A stretch of DNA of 45,365 bases from Chryseobacterium gleum (GTDB lineage: Bacteria > Bacteroidota > Bacteroidia > Flavobacteriales_D > Sanyastnellaceae). The position numbers were made by a program, and so were the translations under genes. A model generated the notes under the pieces. The model saw only the letters and a program-made list of their open reading frames with translations, ran no database searches and had not been told where the DNA came from. The stretch covers positions 1 to 45,365 of the forward strand of contig CAMCHP010000017.1 of NCBI GenBank assembly GCA_945874695.1, in the 5' to 3' direction. Within the stretch, counting starts at the first letter, position 1. The number at the start of each line of letters is the position of its first letter. This document shows, piece after piece, positions 1-8,032 of this stretch.

Positions 1-1290
1 GTTGACCTGCTCTTTTTTAAGAAACTGACCGCTTGCTTGTCAAGGGAAGAATGTGTTCAACTGGTTTCGGTTGAGCCAACCGGACAATACTCTAGGCGTA
101 TCTGGTTTCTTATCGAGTGGCTTCTTGGTGAGCGCCTCGCCATCGATGACTTGACCAAGAAGAGCTATGTAGAGGTCATCGATACCCGCTTGCAGTATGC
201 TGTTGCTGGAGTTCGTTCGCTGCGTCATAAAGTCATCAATAACCTGCCGGGATGTGTCGGTTTTTGTCCGCTGATACGAAAAACAGCCAAGCTAGATGCG
301 TATGTGTCTGCTGATTTTGCCGATAAGGCTTCGCGTTTGCTGCATGGTTTTCGGAAAGACGTTCTTCAACGTGCTGCAGCGTTTTTAATGCTTAAAGATT
401 CAAAAGCTTCGTTCACGATTGAAGGCGAAAGTGCAAAAGGCAAACGCGCGGCCCTTTGGGGACAAGCCATCGCTCAAGCTGGCAAGAATGATTTGTCGGT
501 AGATGAGCTTTGTCGATTGCAAAATATGGTCATTGAAAACGCACGATTTATTCAAATGGGGATCCGCAAACAAGGCGGTTTCGTGGGGGAGCACGATCGC
601 GTGACTGGTGAACCCATACCTGACCACATATCGGCCAAGCACGAAGATCTTGAAGCGCTGCTGCAAGCGTTCACTGAAGCAAGTCAACTCTTAGTTTCAG
701 ATTCAATCGATGCAGGTGTTGCGGCTGCGAAGTTGGCTTTTGGATTTGTGTTCATTCACCCGTTTGTTGATGGTAACGGGCGAATTCACAGGTACTTGAT
801 TCATCACGTGCTTGCGGCCAAGGGATTTGCGTCGAAAGGTGTTGTTTTTCCGGTTTCAGCTGCAATTCTCGATGCTATAGACGAATACCGTCAAGTGTTG
901 GAGGCATACTCCAAGCCGCTATTGGTATTCATTGACTGGATGGAGACAAGTGATCACAATGTCGCTGTCAACAATGAAACGATTGACTTCTACAGGTACA
1001 TTGACCTCACCCTCCAGGCAGAGTTTCTTTACGGGTGCATTGAGAAAACATTGAACGACATTATCCCGAAGGAAGTCAATTATCTTCTTGCGTATGATGA
1101 ATTCAAAGGGTTCGTTGATGGTTCATTTGAGATGCCTGATTCAACGGTCGCGCTAATGGTCCGTTTTCTTGAGCAGAATAACGGAAGGTTTTCAAAAAGA
1201 GCACTTACCAATGAGTTTGCTGCTTTGACCTCGGATGAAATCACGAAGGTAGAGGCAGAGTATAAACGGGTGTTTGGTTCAGCGGATTAA
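1..1290 (+). CDS. Fic family protein AMPylator, 5' end cut by window
   Basis: Fic-domain enzyme, expected to transfer AMP (or another nucleotide moiety) from a nucleotide cofactor to a hydroxyl side chain of a target protein. The core motif HPFVDGNGRIHR is complete (about nt 757-792), with the catalytic His and the phosphate-binding DGNGR. About 115 residues upstream is SFTIEG (about nt 409-426), which fits the (S/T)xxxE(G/N) inhibitory helix. This is therefore a class II, self-inhibited Fic protein rather than a free toxin. The frame is open to base 1 with no stop. The first possible start inside the window is a TTG at 37, but the open frame before it reads like the normal N-terminal region of the roughly 450-500-residue Fic proteins, so the true start lies outside. 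The last 100 residues are probably a winged-helix-like tail, which I could not confirm. No antitoxin-like small gene adjoins it on the visible side. Confidence 0.9.
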   Translation, partial: VDLLFFKKLTACLSREECVQLVSVEPTGQYSRRIWFLIEWLLGERLAIDDLTKKSYVEVIDTRLQYAVAGVRSLRHKVINNLPGCVGFCPLIRKTAKLDAYVSADFADKASRLLHGFRKDVLQRAAAFLMLKDSKASFTIEGESAKGKRAALWGQAIAQAGKNDLSVDELCRLQNMVIENARFIQMGIRKQGGFVGEHDRVTGEPIPDHISAKHEDLEALLQAFTEASQLLVSDSIDAGVAAAKLAFGFVFIHPFVDGNGRIHRYLIHHVLAAKGFASKGVVFPVSAAILDAIDEYRQVLEAYSKPLLVFIDWMETSDHNVAVNNETIDFYRYIDLTLQAEFLYGCIEKTLNDIIPKEVNYLLAYDEFKGFVDGSFEMPDSTVALMVRFLEQNNGRFSKRALTNEFAALTSDEITKVEAEYKRVFGSAD

Positions 1291-1703
1291 CACGCCTGAT
1301 TTGCGCCTATTTTTGTGTAATAATGATAGAATGTGCTTAAAAATATTGATTAGCGCCCATTTATTTTCCACCGCAAGCCCTTGCCACATCCGCACCCCAG
1401 CACACCCATTTTACGGCATCTGAAGTATGGCATGATCTGCACGTGCGCGTGAAATTTGTAACGCAAATCAACCTAAACATAAAAAACACGCGCTCAATTC
1501 TCGGCCCTCTTGCTCGTGGCTCATCCACGCAGTGGGAACCCAAACCCCTTACACACAAAAAGTTATCGTACACTGAGTCGGGTAGGCAAACCCCAAAGGG
1601 AGCAGTGATTTAACATGAGCGTGATCTGCGTTTGACGCGTACAGCGGCGCGCGATTCGTTACCTTTGTCGAGCGAATCAGTACGCGTCAATGCAGACCCA
1701 TCC
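1291..1703. other. 413-bp spacer, no gene
   Basis: The spacer lies between the Fic gene and the hydrolase. I see no tRNA, no convincing intrinsic terminator and no gene. A 70-codon minus-strand open frame at 1361-1573 has no family resemblance and cysteine/arginine-rich composition, so it is left out. The only readable signal is the -7 promoter box at 1660-1667, listed separately. Confidence 0.5.
1660..1667 (+). promoter_or_regulatory. Bacteroidetes -7 box for the alpha/beta hydrolase
   Basis: TACCTTTG fits the Bacteroidetes sigma-ABfr -7 consensus TAnnTTTG. A TTTG lies at 1631-1634, but the 25-nt gap is longer than usual, so the -33 element is uncertain. The box sits 36 nt before the ATG at 1704 and argues against the upstream TTG at 1632 as the start. 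Confidence 0.55.
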
Positions 1704-2363
1704 ATGAACATTTACTTGCTGCCCGGAATGGCCGCTGACCGGTGGCTGTTTGACCCAATTACCCTTGAATTGGGAGAGAAACACTTTATTTCGTGGACCT
1801 ACATCGACGGCGTTCGAACCTTGCGCGAGTATGCCGAGGTGCTCTGCAGCCGAATTACCACCGAGAATAATGTGTACATCGGCAGCAGCATGGGAGGGAT
1901 GGTGGCGACTGAAATGGCGCATATTCTGCCACCGAAAAAACTCATTTTGCTATCAGCTCCGGCCTCGCGCGCTGAGTTTCCGCGGTCGTTGAATGTTGCT
2001 GCAAAAACGAAAATTGGCCAACTCTTTTCACCCGAAGCGATGGCGCGGGTGAAGCGAATTGCTGACAGTTTTATGGGGTTCAAGAACACGGCCGATCGCT
2101 TGCTCTTTTATGAAACCCTTGAGCAGCAAGGGCCGCGCTTTCTCCATTTCGCCGTGAATGCGATCTTAGCATGGGATCGCAAAGATCGGTACGCGAATTA
2201 CATCCAAATCGTGGGGGCACAAGACCGGCTGTTCAAAGCGCGTAAAATGGTCAATCCGACGGTGATTCAAGGCGCCGGCCACTTCATGACCCGTGAACAA
2301 CCGCACGTGCTCTCTGATCTAATCAATCAAGAGCTTCGTCGAATTCAAGAAACTATTGCATAG
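1704..2363 (+). CDS. alpha/beta hydrolase, small cytoplasmic
   Basis: A 219-residue alpha/beta-hydrolase-fold protein. The nucleophile elbow GSSMGG puts the catalytic serine at residue 62. The acid is probably Asp174 in GAQDRLF and the base His193 in GAGHF, so the triad is complete and in the right order. The start is taken at ATG 1704 because the N-terminus MNIYLLPGM begins directly with the first fold strand and a TAnnTTTG promoter box lies 36 nt upstream; the longer open frame from TTG 1632 would begin before that box. There is no signal peptide. The substrate cannot be told from sequence; esterase or thioesterase-like activity is likely. The next gene starts about 31 nt downstream and may be cotranscribed. 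Confidence 0.8.
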   Translation: MNIYLLPGMAADRWLFDPITLELGEKHFISWTYIDGVRTLREYAEVLCSRITTENNVYIGSSMGGMVATEMAHILPPKKLILLSAPASRAEFPRSLNVAAKTKIGQLFSPEAMARVKRIADSFMGFKNTADRLLFYETLEQQGPRFLHFAVNAILAWDRKDRYANYIQIVGAQDRLFKARKMVNPTVIQGAGHFMTREQPHVLSDLINQELRRIQETIA

Positions 2364-2394
2364 CAAGCGCGTAAGGGAGTAAAAGCCCTTGCAT

Positions 2395-3096
2395 ATGTTC
2401 ATGCGTTGTATAACACTGTGGTTCGCGCTCAGCGCAGCAAGCCTAGTGACTGCTCAACAGGCATCGCGAAGCTACATTGTTACTTTTTTTGGTGACACCC
2501 TGTCGGGTGGATGTCTGGCTTACCGCACACCCATCTCCAAAACACCCTATTTTGAGTTAGATACTGCACGATTCTTTGCAGCTGAAGTGCGCACTTTTAA
2601 AAATCAGCACGGTGTGTTTTTCAACACGTCAAGCATCCATCAAAAGGATGGTTTTGCCCTGCGCATTGTGAATGCCCCCGTTAGCGTGCTTGAAACCATC
2701 GATCTCAAGGTTTACGGTAAGGATGCATTGCCAGCGAACTTATCGCGAGCCGCCGAACGTCGCCGATTGGCCTCTGGCGATATGGATTATCTCGCTGATC
2801 ATGCAGGTCAGGTTGTGCAAGCCAATGGCAAAGGTATTCGCTCCATGGTTCACAGCTGTCCGGAGGCCATGTTACACGTGCGCCGGCCCCGCGGGTACAA
2901 TTGGTTGCGTGCAGCGCTGATCGCCTCGGGTACAAGCGTTGCAACGATCGGAGTTACGCAGCGCACACCGGGAACGGGCGTGTCGCCGCTGCTTATTTTG
3001 GGTGTGCTTGGTGTTGCTTCCAATTTTGCCCTCGTTCCAGCGATCGACGATGCCCGATGGATGGCCGTTGAGGCCTACAACCGCGCGAATCGCTAA
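2395..3096 (+). CDS. secreted or membrane protein of unknown function
   Basis: I do not recognise a family. The predicted protein has about 233 residues. A signal peptide follows the second of two possible starts (ATG 2395 or ATG 2401): MRCITLWFALSAASLVTA, then a glutamine-rich mature start. The middle (about residues 20-160) is a mixed hydrophilic domain. A second hydrophobic stretch near the C-terminus (ISPLL-like, roughly residues 190-215) could be a membrane segment followed by a short tail. The gene lies about 31 nt after the hydrolase on the same strand. Its stop codon (3094-3096) directly abuts the stop of the convergent crotonase gene with no base between them. Confidence 0.6.
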   Translation: MFMRCITLWFALSAASLVTAQQASRSYIVTFFGDTLSGGCLAYRTPISKTPYFELDTARFFAAEVRTFKNQHGVFFNTSSIHQKDGFALRIVNAPVSVLETIDLKVYGKDALPANLSRAAERRRLASGDMDYLADHAGQVVQANGKGIRSMVHSCPEAMLHVRRPRGYNWLRAALIASGTSVATIGVTQRTPGTGVSPLLILGVLGVASNFALVPAIDDARWMAVEAYNRANR

Positions 3097-3855
3097 CTAC
3101 TTCGCTTTGAATGAAGCGATGGCATTGCGGGTGAAATCAGACAATACCAACTTGCCGCTCATTGCCGCCCGTTCTGAAAGGAGTTGATCCCAATGCGCGG
3201 TTCCTTGCCAAAATACTGACTTTAACATTGACATTGCTTCAGGATTGCTCTTTGCAAGGCGTTCAGCCAAGGCAGCAATTGCCTCATCCATCGTAACAAC
3301 ATCGGTAAATACGCCACAATAGAGGCCTTTTTGGGCGGCCCATTCGGCAGAGCGCCAAGAGCTGGCATCAATGGCCAACTCACTCATCGCAGAGGTTCCA
3401 ATTTTTCGCTCAACGGCTGGTCCCACCACGAACGGACCAATACCAACCGCCAATTCGCTGAGTTTTACAGCTGCAGCCTCAGTCGCGAAGCAGTAATCAA
3501 CCGCACTGGCCATGCCAACACCACCGCCTACGGCTTTACCTTGCACGCGACCGATAATGAACTTCGGACATGTACGCGCAGCATTTATCACTTTTGCAAA
3601 ACCAGAGAAGAAACGCAGACCTTCTTCTTCATTGTTGATGGCCATCAACTCATCAAAGCTGGCACCTGCGCAAAACGCTTTCTCACCCGCAGAGCGAAGA
3701 ATGATCACACGCACAGCGTCATTCGTTCCAGCCGTTGCAATGGCTTCAGCGAGGCTATTGAGTAGGTGCGCAGGGAGGGAGTTGCTTTGTGGATGATAAA
3801 ATTCGATGGTAGCGATGTGATTGGCCACCGCGGTGTTCACGTATCCTTCTTGCAT
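3097..3855 (-). CDS. enoyl-CoA hydratase/isomerase family protein (crotonase)
   Basis: A 252-residue crotonase-fold enzyme acting on acyl-CoA. The oxyanion-hole segments are visible: CAGASF near residue 62 and GKAVGGGVG at 107-114. Of the two glutamates used by hydratases (rat Glu144 and Glu164), only the second is kept: Glu134 in KLSELAVGIG. The position of Glu144 is Gly114 in GGGVG. Loss of that residue is common in crotonases that are isomerases or other specialised family members, so a plain hydratase name should be read with caution. The gene is single, lies on the minus strand after the citrate synthase terminator, and ends back to back with the preceding plus-strand gene. Confidence 0.85.
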   Translation of the reverse strand: MQEGYVNTAVANHIATIEFYHPQSNSLPAHLLNSLAEAIATAGTNDAVRVIILRSAGEKAFCAGASFDELMAINNEEEGLRFFSGFAKVINAARTCPKFIIGRVQGKAVGGGVGMASAVDYCFATEAAAVKLSELAVGIGPFVVGPAVERKIGTSAMSELAIDASSWRSAEWAAQKGLYCGVFTDVVTMDEAIAALAERLAKSNPEAMSMLKSVFWQGTAHWDQLLSERAAMSGKLVLSDFTRNAIASFKAK

Positions 3856-3876
3856 GGTGTGGAGATGTTATTGAAT

Positions 3877-3903
3877 AAAAAAGCCCTCCCCGAAGGGAGG
3901 GCT
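3877..3903 (-). terminator. intrinsic terminator of citrate synthase
   Basis: Read on the minus strand: a perfect 9-bp stem AGCCCTCCC/GGGAGGGCT closed by a TTCG tetraloop and followed by a run of six T. It lies 18 nt behind the citrate synthase stop, a strong Rho-independent terminator. Confidence 0.93.
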
Positions 3904-3920
3904 GCACGGCGTATAATTCG

Positions 3921-5210
3921 TTATGGACGTTGTGTGATGTCTACATAATTGCGCTCAGTAGCACCTGTGTAGATTTGGCGTGGACGGCCGATTGGCTCCC
4001 CAGCTTCGATCATTTCTTTCCATTGGGCGATCCAACCAGGGAGTCGTCCGATGGCGAACATCACTGTGAACATGTCGGTAGGAATACCAAGTGCACGATA
4101 GATGATGCCGCTGTAGAAGTCAACGTTTGGGTACAAGCCACGAGAAACGAAGTACTCATCTTTCAAAGCAACTTCTTCAAGTTTCTTCGCGATGTCGAGT
4201 ACAGGGTCGCTCACGCCCATTTTAGCGAGTACGTCATCAGCCGCTTTCTTGATGATTTTCGCACGCGGGTCGAAGTTTTTGTAAACTCGGTGACCGAAGC
4301 CCATCAAACGGAATGAGTCTGTTTTGTCTTTTGCTTTTTCAATCCACTTGTCGAGGTTGCCACCGTCGTTCTTGATTTGCTCGAGCATTTCAATCACTTC
4401 TTGGTTTGCACCACCGTGTAGCGGACCCCAAAGCGCTGCGATACCTGCAGAAACGCTTGAGTAAAGGTTTGCTTGAGACGAACCTACAATACGCACGGTT
4501 GATGCTGAGCAGTTTTGCTCGTGGTCAGCATGCAAAATGAGCAATTTGTTCAATGCGTCATCTACCACAGGATCTACTTCATACTCTTCGGTAGGAAGTG
4601 CGAACATCATGTGAAGGAAGTTCTGCGTGTATGTGTATTTATTTTTCGGGTAGTTGAGCGGGTGACCCGTCGAGTTTTTGTAGGCATGCGCCGCAAGTGT
4701 CGGCATTTTGGCAATGAGGCGGTGAATGGTTCGCTCAATGTCTTTATACGGACGATTTGGATTTTGAGACTCAGGGTAGAAGGTTGACAGGCTCGAGATC
4801 ATCGAAGAGAGAATTCCCATAGGGTGCGCGCCAGTTGGGAAAGCTTCGAAGAAACGACGCATGTCTTCATGCACGAGGGTGTGCATGGTGATGCTGTTTG
4901 TGAACCATTCAAGTTGCTCTTTATTCGGCAACTCTGAATAGATGAGCAGGTAAGCTACTTCAAGAAAAGAAGCTTTTTCTGCGAGTTGTTCAATGGGGTA
5001 ACCACGGTAACGAAGAATACCTAGTTCGCCATCGAGGAAGGTAATGGCGCTTTTTGTTGCTCCGGTGTTTTTGTAGCCAGAATCAAGGGTGATGTAGCCT
5101 GTTTTCGCACGAAGTGCTGAAATGTCAATGGCTTTTTCACCTTCACTACCTTCAAAAACAGGTAATTCGTACTCTTTTCCTTCGAGAATAATCCGCGCGG
5201 TTTCGCTCAT
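3921..5210 (-). CDS. gltA: citrate synthase
   Basis: Condenses acetyl-CoA with oxaloacetate to citrate, the entry step of the TCA cycle, in the cytoplasm. The length of 429 residues matches the long bacterial hexameric type (E. coli GltA, 427). Catalytic residues are in register: His265 in PLHGGAN, His307 in GFGHRVY and Asp364 in PNVDFYSG (E. coli 264, 305, 362). The N-terminal region before residue 60 is the extra domain of this type. The start is ATG 5210 (MSETARIILEGKEYELP); an open frame continues 18 codons upstream but is not conserved-looking and contains the -7 promoter box. The gene appears monocistronic with its own terminator. Confidence 0.97.
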   Translation of the reverse strand: MSETARIILEGKEYELPVFEGSEGEKAIDISALRAKTGYITLDSGYKNTGATKSAITFLDGELGILRYRGYPIEQLAEKASFLEVAYLLIYSELPNKEQLEWFTNSITMHTLVHEDMRRFFEAFPTGAHPMGILSSMISSLSTFYPESQNPNRPYKDIERTIHRLIAKMPTLAAHAYKNSTGHPLNYPKNKYTYTQNFLHMMFALPTEEYEVDPVVDDALNKLLILHADHEQNCSASTVRIVGSSQANLYSSVSAGIAALWGPLHGGANQEVIEMLEQIKNDGGNLDKWIEKAKDKTDSFRLMGFGHRVYKNFDPRAKIIKKAADDVLAKMGVSDPVLDIAKKLEEVALKDEYFVSRGLYPNVDFYSGIIYRALGIPTDMFTVMFAIGRLPGWIAQWKEMIEAGEPIGRPRQIYTGATERNYVDITQRP

Positions 5211-5245
5211 GTCAATAGTCTTTTTAACGGGTGTATTTCCGGTCG

Positions 5246-5253
5246 CAAATATA
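5246..5253 (-). promoter_or_regulatory. -7 promoter box of gltA
   Basis: TATATTTG on the minus strand, 36 nt upstream of the gltA ATG. It matches TAnnTTTG exactly. I do not see a TTG at the expected -33 distance. Confidence 0.5.
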
Positions 5254-5332
5254 CGAACAAACAAAGGAAACGTTACATTCGAAACGGCCTGACCCGGTTG
5301 ATTTTTGTTCTAATTAACAACCGAGTAACAAA

Positions 5333-5878
5333 TTACTTGAAGCTGGGTTCAAAGTTTTTTTGCCAGGCTTCCCAATCTTCTTGACTTGTAACAGTTTTGT
5401 ACGTGTTTGAGCTGAAGAATTTGAGGTAGAGCTCAATTTGCTGTGGGCTTTGGTAGCCTTTGATGGGAGCGATCATTTCGAGGTTCTCGTCGAGGTAAAC
5501 GATCGTCGGGTAAGCACTAACGCGTAACGCACGCGAAAACTCATGCACACCATTTCGCCCACGGGCATTGGGGTCGTAGTTAGGGTTCTTATAGGTAGTT
5601 CCCTTGAACTGGACATCAGCACCTGATTCAGCGTTAAACTTCACCGCATAGAAATTCTTATTGATGAAGCTCACCACGTCTTGGTTGGTGAAGGTGTTCG
5701 AGTCCATCATTTTACACGGACCACACCATGTTGTGTAAACGTCGATCAAGATTTTACGCGGTTCTTTTTTCTGGGCGGCTACCGCTTCTTCAATGGTCAT
5801 CCAATTCACCTTTGAAGTTTGAGCGATAAACGAAGAGCTGAGCACAAGCGCCGCAGCAGCGAGCAAAAGATGTTTCAT
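5333..5878 (-). CDS. secreted thioredoxin-family protein
   Basis: A 181-residue thioredoxin-fold protein exported by a signal peptide (residues 1-20, ending SSSFIAQ). The redox-active site WCGPC is at residues 51-55. Then come the KMMDSNTF and NFYAVKFNAE segments typical of the Bacteroidetes thioredoxin/DUF255-like group, and the cis-proline region AYPTIVYLD. It probably acts in the periplasm as a thiol reductase or disulfide chaperone. The protein end is close to the usual length. It lies between gltA and the peptide transporter on the same strand. No clear terminator follows it. Confidence 0.88.
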   Translation of the reverse strand: MKHLLLAAAALVLSSSFIAQTSKVNWMTIEEAVAAQKKEPRKILIDVYTTWCGPCKMMDSNTFTNQDVVSFINKNFYAVKFNAESGADVQFKGTTYKNPNYDPNARGRNGVHEFSRALRVSAYPTIVYLDENLEMIAPIKGYQSPQQIELYLKFFSSNTYKTVTSQEDWEAWQKNFEPSFK

Positions 5879-5932
5879 AATTTAAGATTTGAGCAGTTGG
5901 GTACAAATGGCGTACCATTTTTCAAATATCGC

Positions 5933-5960
5933 AAAAAAAGGCGCCCACAAGGAGCGCCTT
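5933..5960 (-). terminator. intrinsic terminator of the peptide transporter
   Basis: Minus strand: stem AAGGCGC/GCGCCTT with a 9-nt loop, then seven T. It lies 22 nt after the POT transporter stop. Confidence 0.85.
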
Positions 5961-5982
5961 CCGTTGAAAGATGTTAATCTCA

Positions 5983-7446
5983 TTAGCGCACCCCGTGCAT
6001 GAGTTTGTTCAAAGGCTTGGCCAAGAGCGCAATCAAGATTGCAAAGCCAATGAGTACAAAGCCAAGGGTAGAGAATGTACTTATGTATTTATCAAGGCCT
6101 TCGGCCATCCCAAGTGCTTCCGCACCTTCTTCCGCACCCGTCAAAGAAGCGATTGCTCCTGCGAGGTAATTTGCCATCGCAAACGACAGAAACCATCCGC
6201 CCATGGCGGTACCCGAAATATTCTGAGGCGCAAGCTTGGTAACCATTGACAAGCCAATTGGAGACAAGAACAACTCACCGGTTGTGTGGAGCAAGTAAAG
6301 GAAGACCAAGGTCAACAAAGGAACTTTGAAATCTGATTCGAACTGCAGACCTATGATTGTTACCAAGAAACCCAGTCCAAGCTGCAAAATACCCAAAGAG
6401 AACTTCATCGGAATCGATGGGTTTTTTCCAATGTTTGAAAGCTTCACCCACATCACCGAGAAGATGGAACCGAAAATAATGATGAATGCGGGGTTGAAGA
6501 ACTGAGTCATTGACGCCGGCATCATCCACCCGAAAATTTCACGATTCACGTTGCGATCAGCAAAGAGGGTTAAAGAGGTGCCTGCTTGTTCGAAACACGC
6601 CCAAAACACCACATTGATGACCATCATGATCACCAGGGCGATCATACGGTCTTTCCACACCGTGCCCGCTTTTGCCCCAGCAGTAATAAGCTGGACGGCC
6701 ACACCTGCGAAGATGGCCAAAAGCAAGTACATCATGATTTCACTTTTCGAAATCAAAAAGTACAAACCTGGGATTGTAAGCACCGAGATAATCGTGATCA
6801 ATTGCACAGCATTTAAGCCTGCAAAAACCTTCTTCTTTCCGGCTTCGGTAATTTCGAGTCCTTTCGCGGCTGCATAGCTTTTTCGTCCGCCCCAGAAAAT
6901 AAACAGACCCAATAACATACCAATCCCTGCAAGGCCAAAGCCTTTATCAAAGCCGTATGTTTCACCAACATAGGCTACAATGGTTGTCGCCATAAGGGCT
7001 CCAACGTTGATACCAATGTAGAATATCGTGAAGCCAGAGTCTCTTCGGGGATCGTTCTCTTCGTAAAGTTTACCGACAATCGTTGAAATATTGGCTTTGA
7101 AGTAGCCGTTTCCAACAATGATTGCCCCCATGCCGTAGAGTAGCCAGTCTTCGGTGCCTCCCAAGATCAAGAACTCTCCAATGGCCATTAGAACGGCACC
7201 AAGCATAATGGCATACCGATACCCAAGGAACTTGTCTGCCATGCGTCCTCCCAAAACAGGCGCTGCATAAACCAATGCAGTATACGCACCATAAATCATA
7301 GTTGCCTCTGCATCTCCTTTCATGAGCTGCTTTACCAAGTAAAGCGTCAACAAAGTACGCATGCCGTAATAACAGAAGCGTTCCCACATTTCCGAGAAGA
7401 ACAAGGTCATTAGACCTGCTGGGTGTCCTTTTACAAGTGTTGCCAT
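5983..7446 (-). CDS. POT/PTR2 family proton-coupled di/tripeptide transporter
   Basis: A 487-residue inner-membrane symporter of the proton-dependent oligopeptide family (DtpT type), importing di- and tripeptides with protons. The family signature ExxERFxYYG is intact at residues 19-28 (EMWERFCYYG). A second typical block, FTIFYIGINVGALM, lies in transmembrane helix 5. About 14 hydrophobic segments are visible. The start at 7446 (MATLVKGHPAGLMTLFF) matches the family N-terminus. With the secreted DPP-IV-like peptidase next door (8033-10231) it makes a plausible pair: dipeptides released outside the inner membrane can be taken up here. That coupling is inferred from neighbourhood. Confidence 0.93.
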   Translation of the reverse strand: MATLVKGHPAGLMTLFFSEMWERFCYYGMRTLLTLYLVKQLMKGDAEATMIYGAYTALVYAAPVLGGRMADKFLGYRYAIMLGAVLMAIGEFLILGGTEDWLLYGMGAIIVGNGYFKANISTIVGKLYEENDPRRDSGFTIFYIGINVGALMATTIVAYVGETYGFDKGFGLAGIGMLLGLFIFWGGRKSYAAAKGLEITEAGKKKVFAGLNAVQLITIISVLTIPGLYFLISKSEIMMYLLLAIFAGVAVQLITAGAKAGTVWKDRMIALVIMMVINVVFWACFEQAGTSLTLFADRNVNREIFGWMMPASMTQFFNPAFIIIFGSIFSVMWVKLSNIGKNPSIPMKFSLGILQLGLGFLVTIIGLQFESDFKVPLLTLVFLYLLHTTGELFLSPIGLSMVTKLAPQNISGTAMGGWFLSFAMANYLAGAIASLTGAEEGAEALGMAEGLDKYISTFSTLGFVLIGFAILIALLAKPLNKLMHGVR

Positions 7447-7590
7447 AAGACGGGGTTAGATGTTTTTTTTGGTTCTAGTGTCGGTAAAGCTATAAAAAAT
7501 ATCGTCGGTTTGCTGCTGTTTGGCATTTGCAAAACGCTACGAGCTTTGATGTGATTGATTTCCAGAAGGCACGGTGCTGCTTCATATGTC
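7447..7590. other. spacer upstream of the POT transporter
   Basis: 144 bp between the transporter start and the repeat array. It should hold the transporter promoter on the minus strand, but I find no exact TAnnTTTG. The whole intergenic gap is 7447-8032 and the rest is the repeat array. Confidence 0.4.
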
Positions 7591-8020
7591 AAACCACGGA
7601 TTGAACAGATTCACACAGATTTTTGGGTTGTAGCGTTGAACATTCGTGTAAATCCCTCCAATCTGCGGTCAGCTCAAACCACGGATTGAACAGATTGAAC
7701 AGATTGAACAGATTTTGAGCGTTACAGAGTTGAGCCTCCGTGTAAATCCTTCCAATCTGCGGTCAGCTCAAACCACGGATTGAACAGATTCACACAGATT
7801 TTTAGGTTGTAGCGTTGAACATTCGTGTAAATCCCTCCAATCTACGGTCAGCTCAAACCGCGGATTGAACAGATTGAACAGATTTTGAGCGTTACAGAGT
7901 TGAGCCTCCGTGTAAATCCTTCCAATCTGCGGTCAGCTCAAACCACGGATTGAACAGATTCGCACAGATTTTGAGCGGTGCAAGGTTGAGCCTCCGTGTA
8001 AATCTTTAAAACCTGTGGTT
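7591..8020. repeat. five-unit tandem array of 81-94-bp imperfect palindromes
   Basis: Five head-to-tail units: 7591-7675 (85 bp), 7676-7769 (94), 7770-7854 (85), 7855-7939 (85), 7940-8020 (81). Each begins AAACC(A/G)CGGATTGAACAGATT and ends GTAAATC...CAATCTGCGGT; the two ends are imperfect reverse complements, so each unit can fold into one long hairpin. Units 1 and 3 share one centre (GGTTGTAGCGTTGAACATTC) and units 2 and 4 another (GAGCGTTACAGAGTTGAGCC), giving an A-B-A-B-A' order. Unit 5 has a B-like centre and a decayed right end. The length differences come from 9-bp GAACAGATT micro-repeats (three in unit 2). The array ends 12 nt from the stop of the DPP-IV-like gene, so it probably forms that transcript's 3' end. 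Confidence 0.95.
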
Positions 8021-8032
8021 CAAAGAAACCAA

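Noticed and set aside
1-1290. Fic gene as part of a toxin-antitoxin pair
   Set aside because: The inhibitory (S/T)xxxE(G/N) motif is inside the same protein, so a separate antitoxin is not expected, and none is visible downstream.
1361-1573. 70-codon minus-strand open frame in the first spacer
   Set aside because: Arginine- and cysteine-rich composition, no start context or family match.
5211-5264. 18-codon N-terminal extension of citrate synthase
   Set aside because: It contains the -7 promoter box and does not match citrate synthase N-termini; ATG 5210 gives the standard length.
6193-6211. CATCCGCC-CAT-GGCGG in the transporter gene as a further palindrome copy
   Set aside because: It encodes the conserved POT segment AMGGWF, and the right flank lacks the A tract.
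7591-8020. CRISPR array
   Set aside because: Units are contiguous repeats without unique spacers, each is a long imperfect palindrome, and there are no cas genes nearby.
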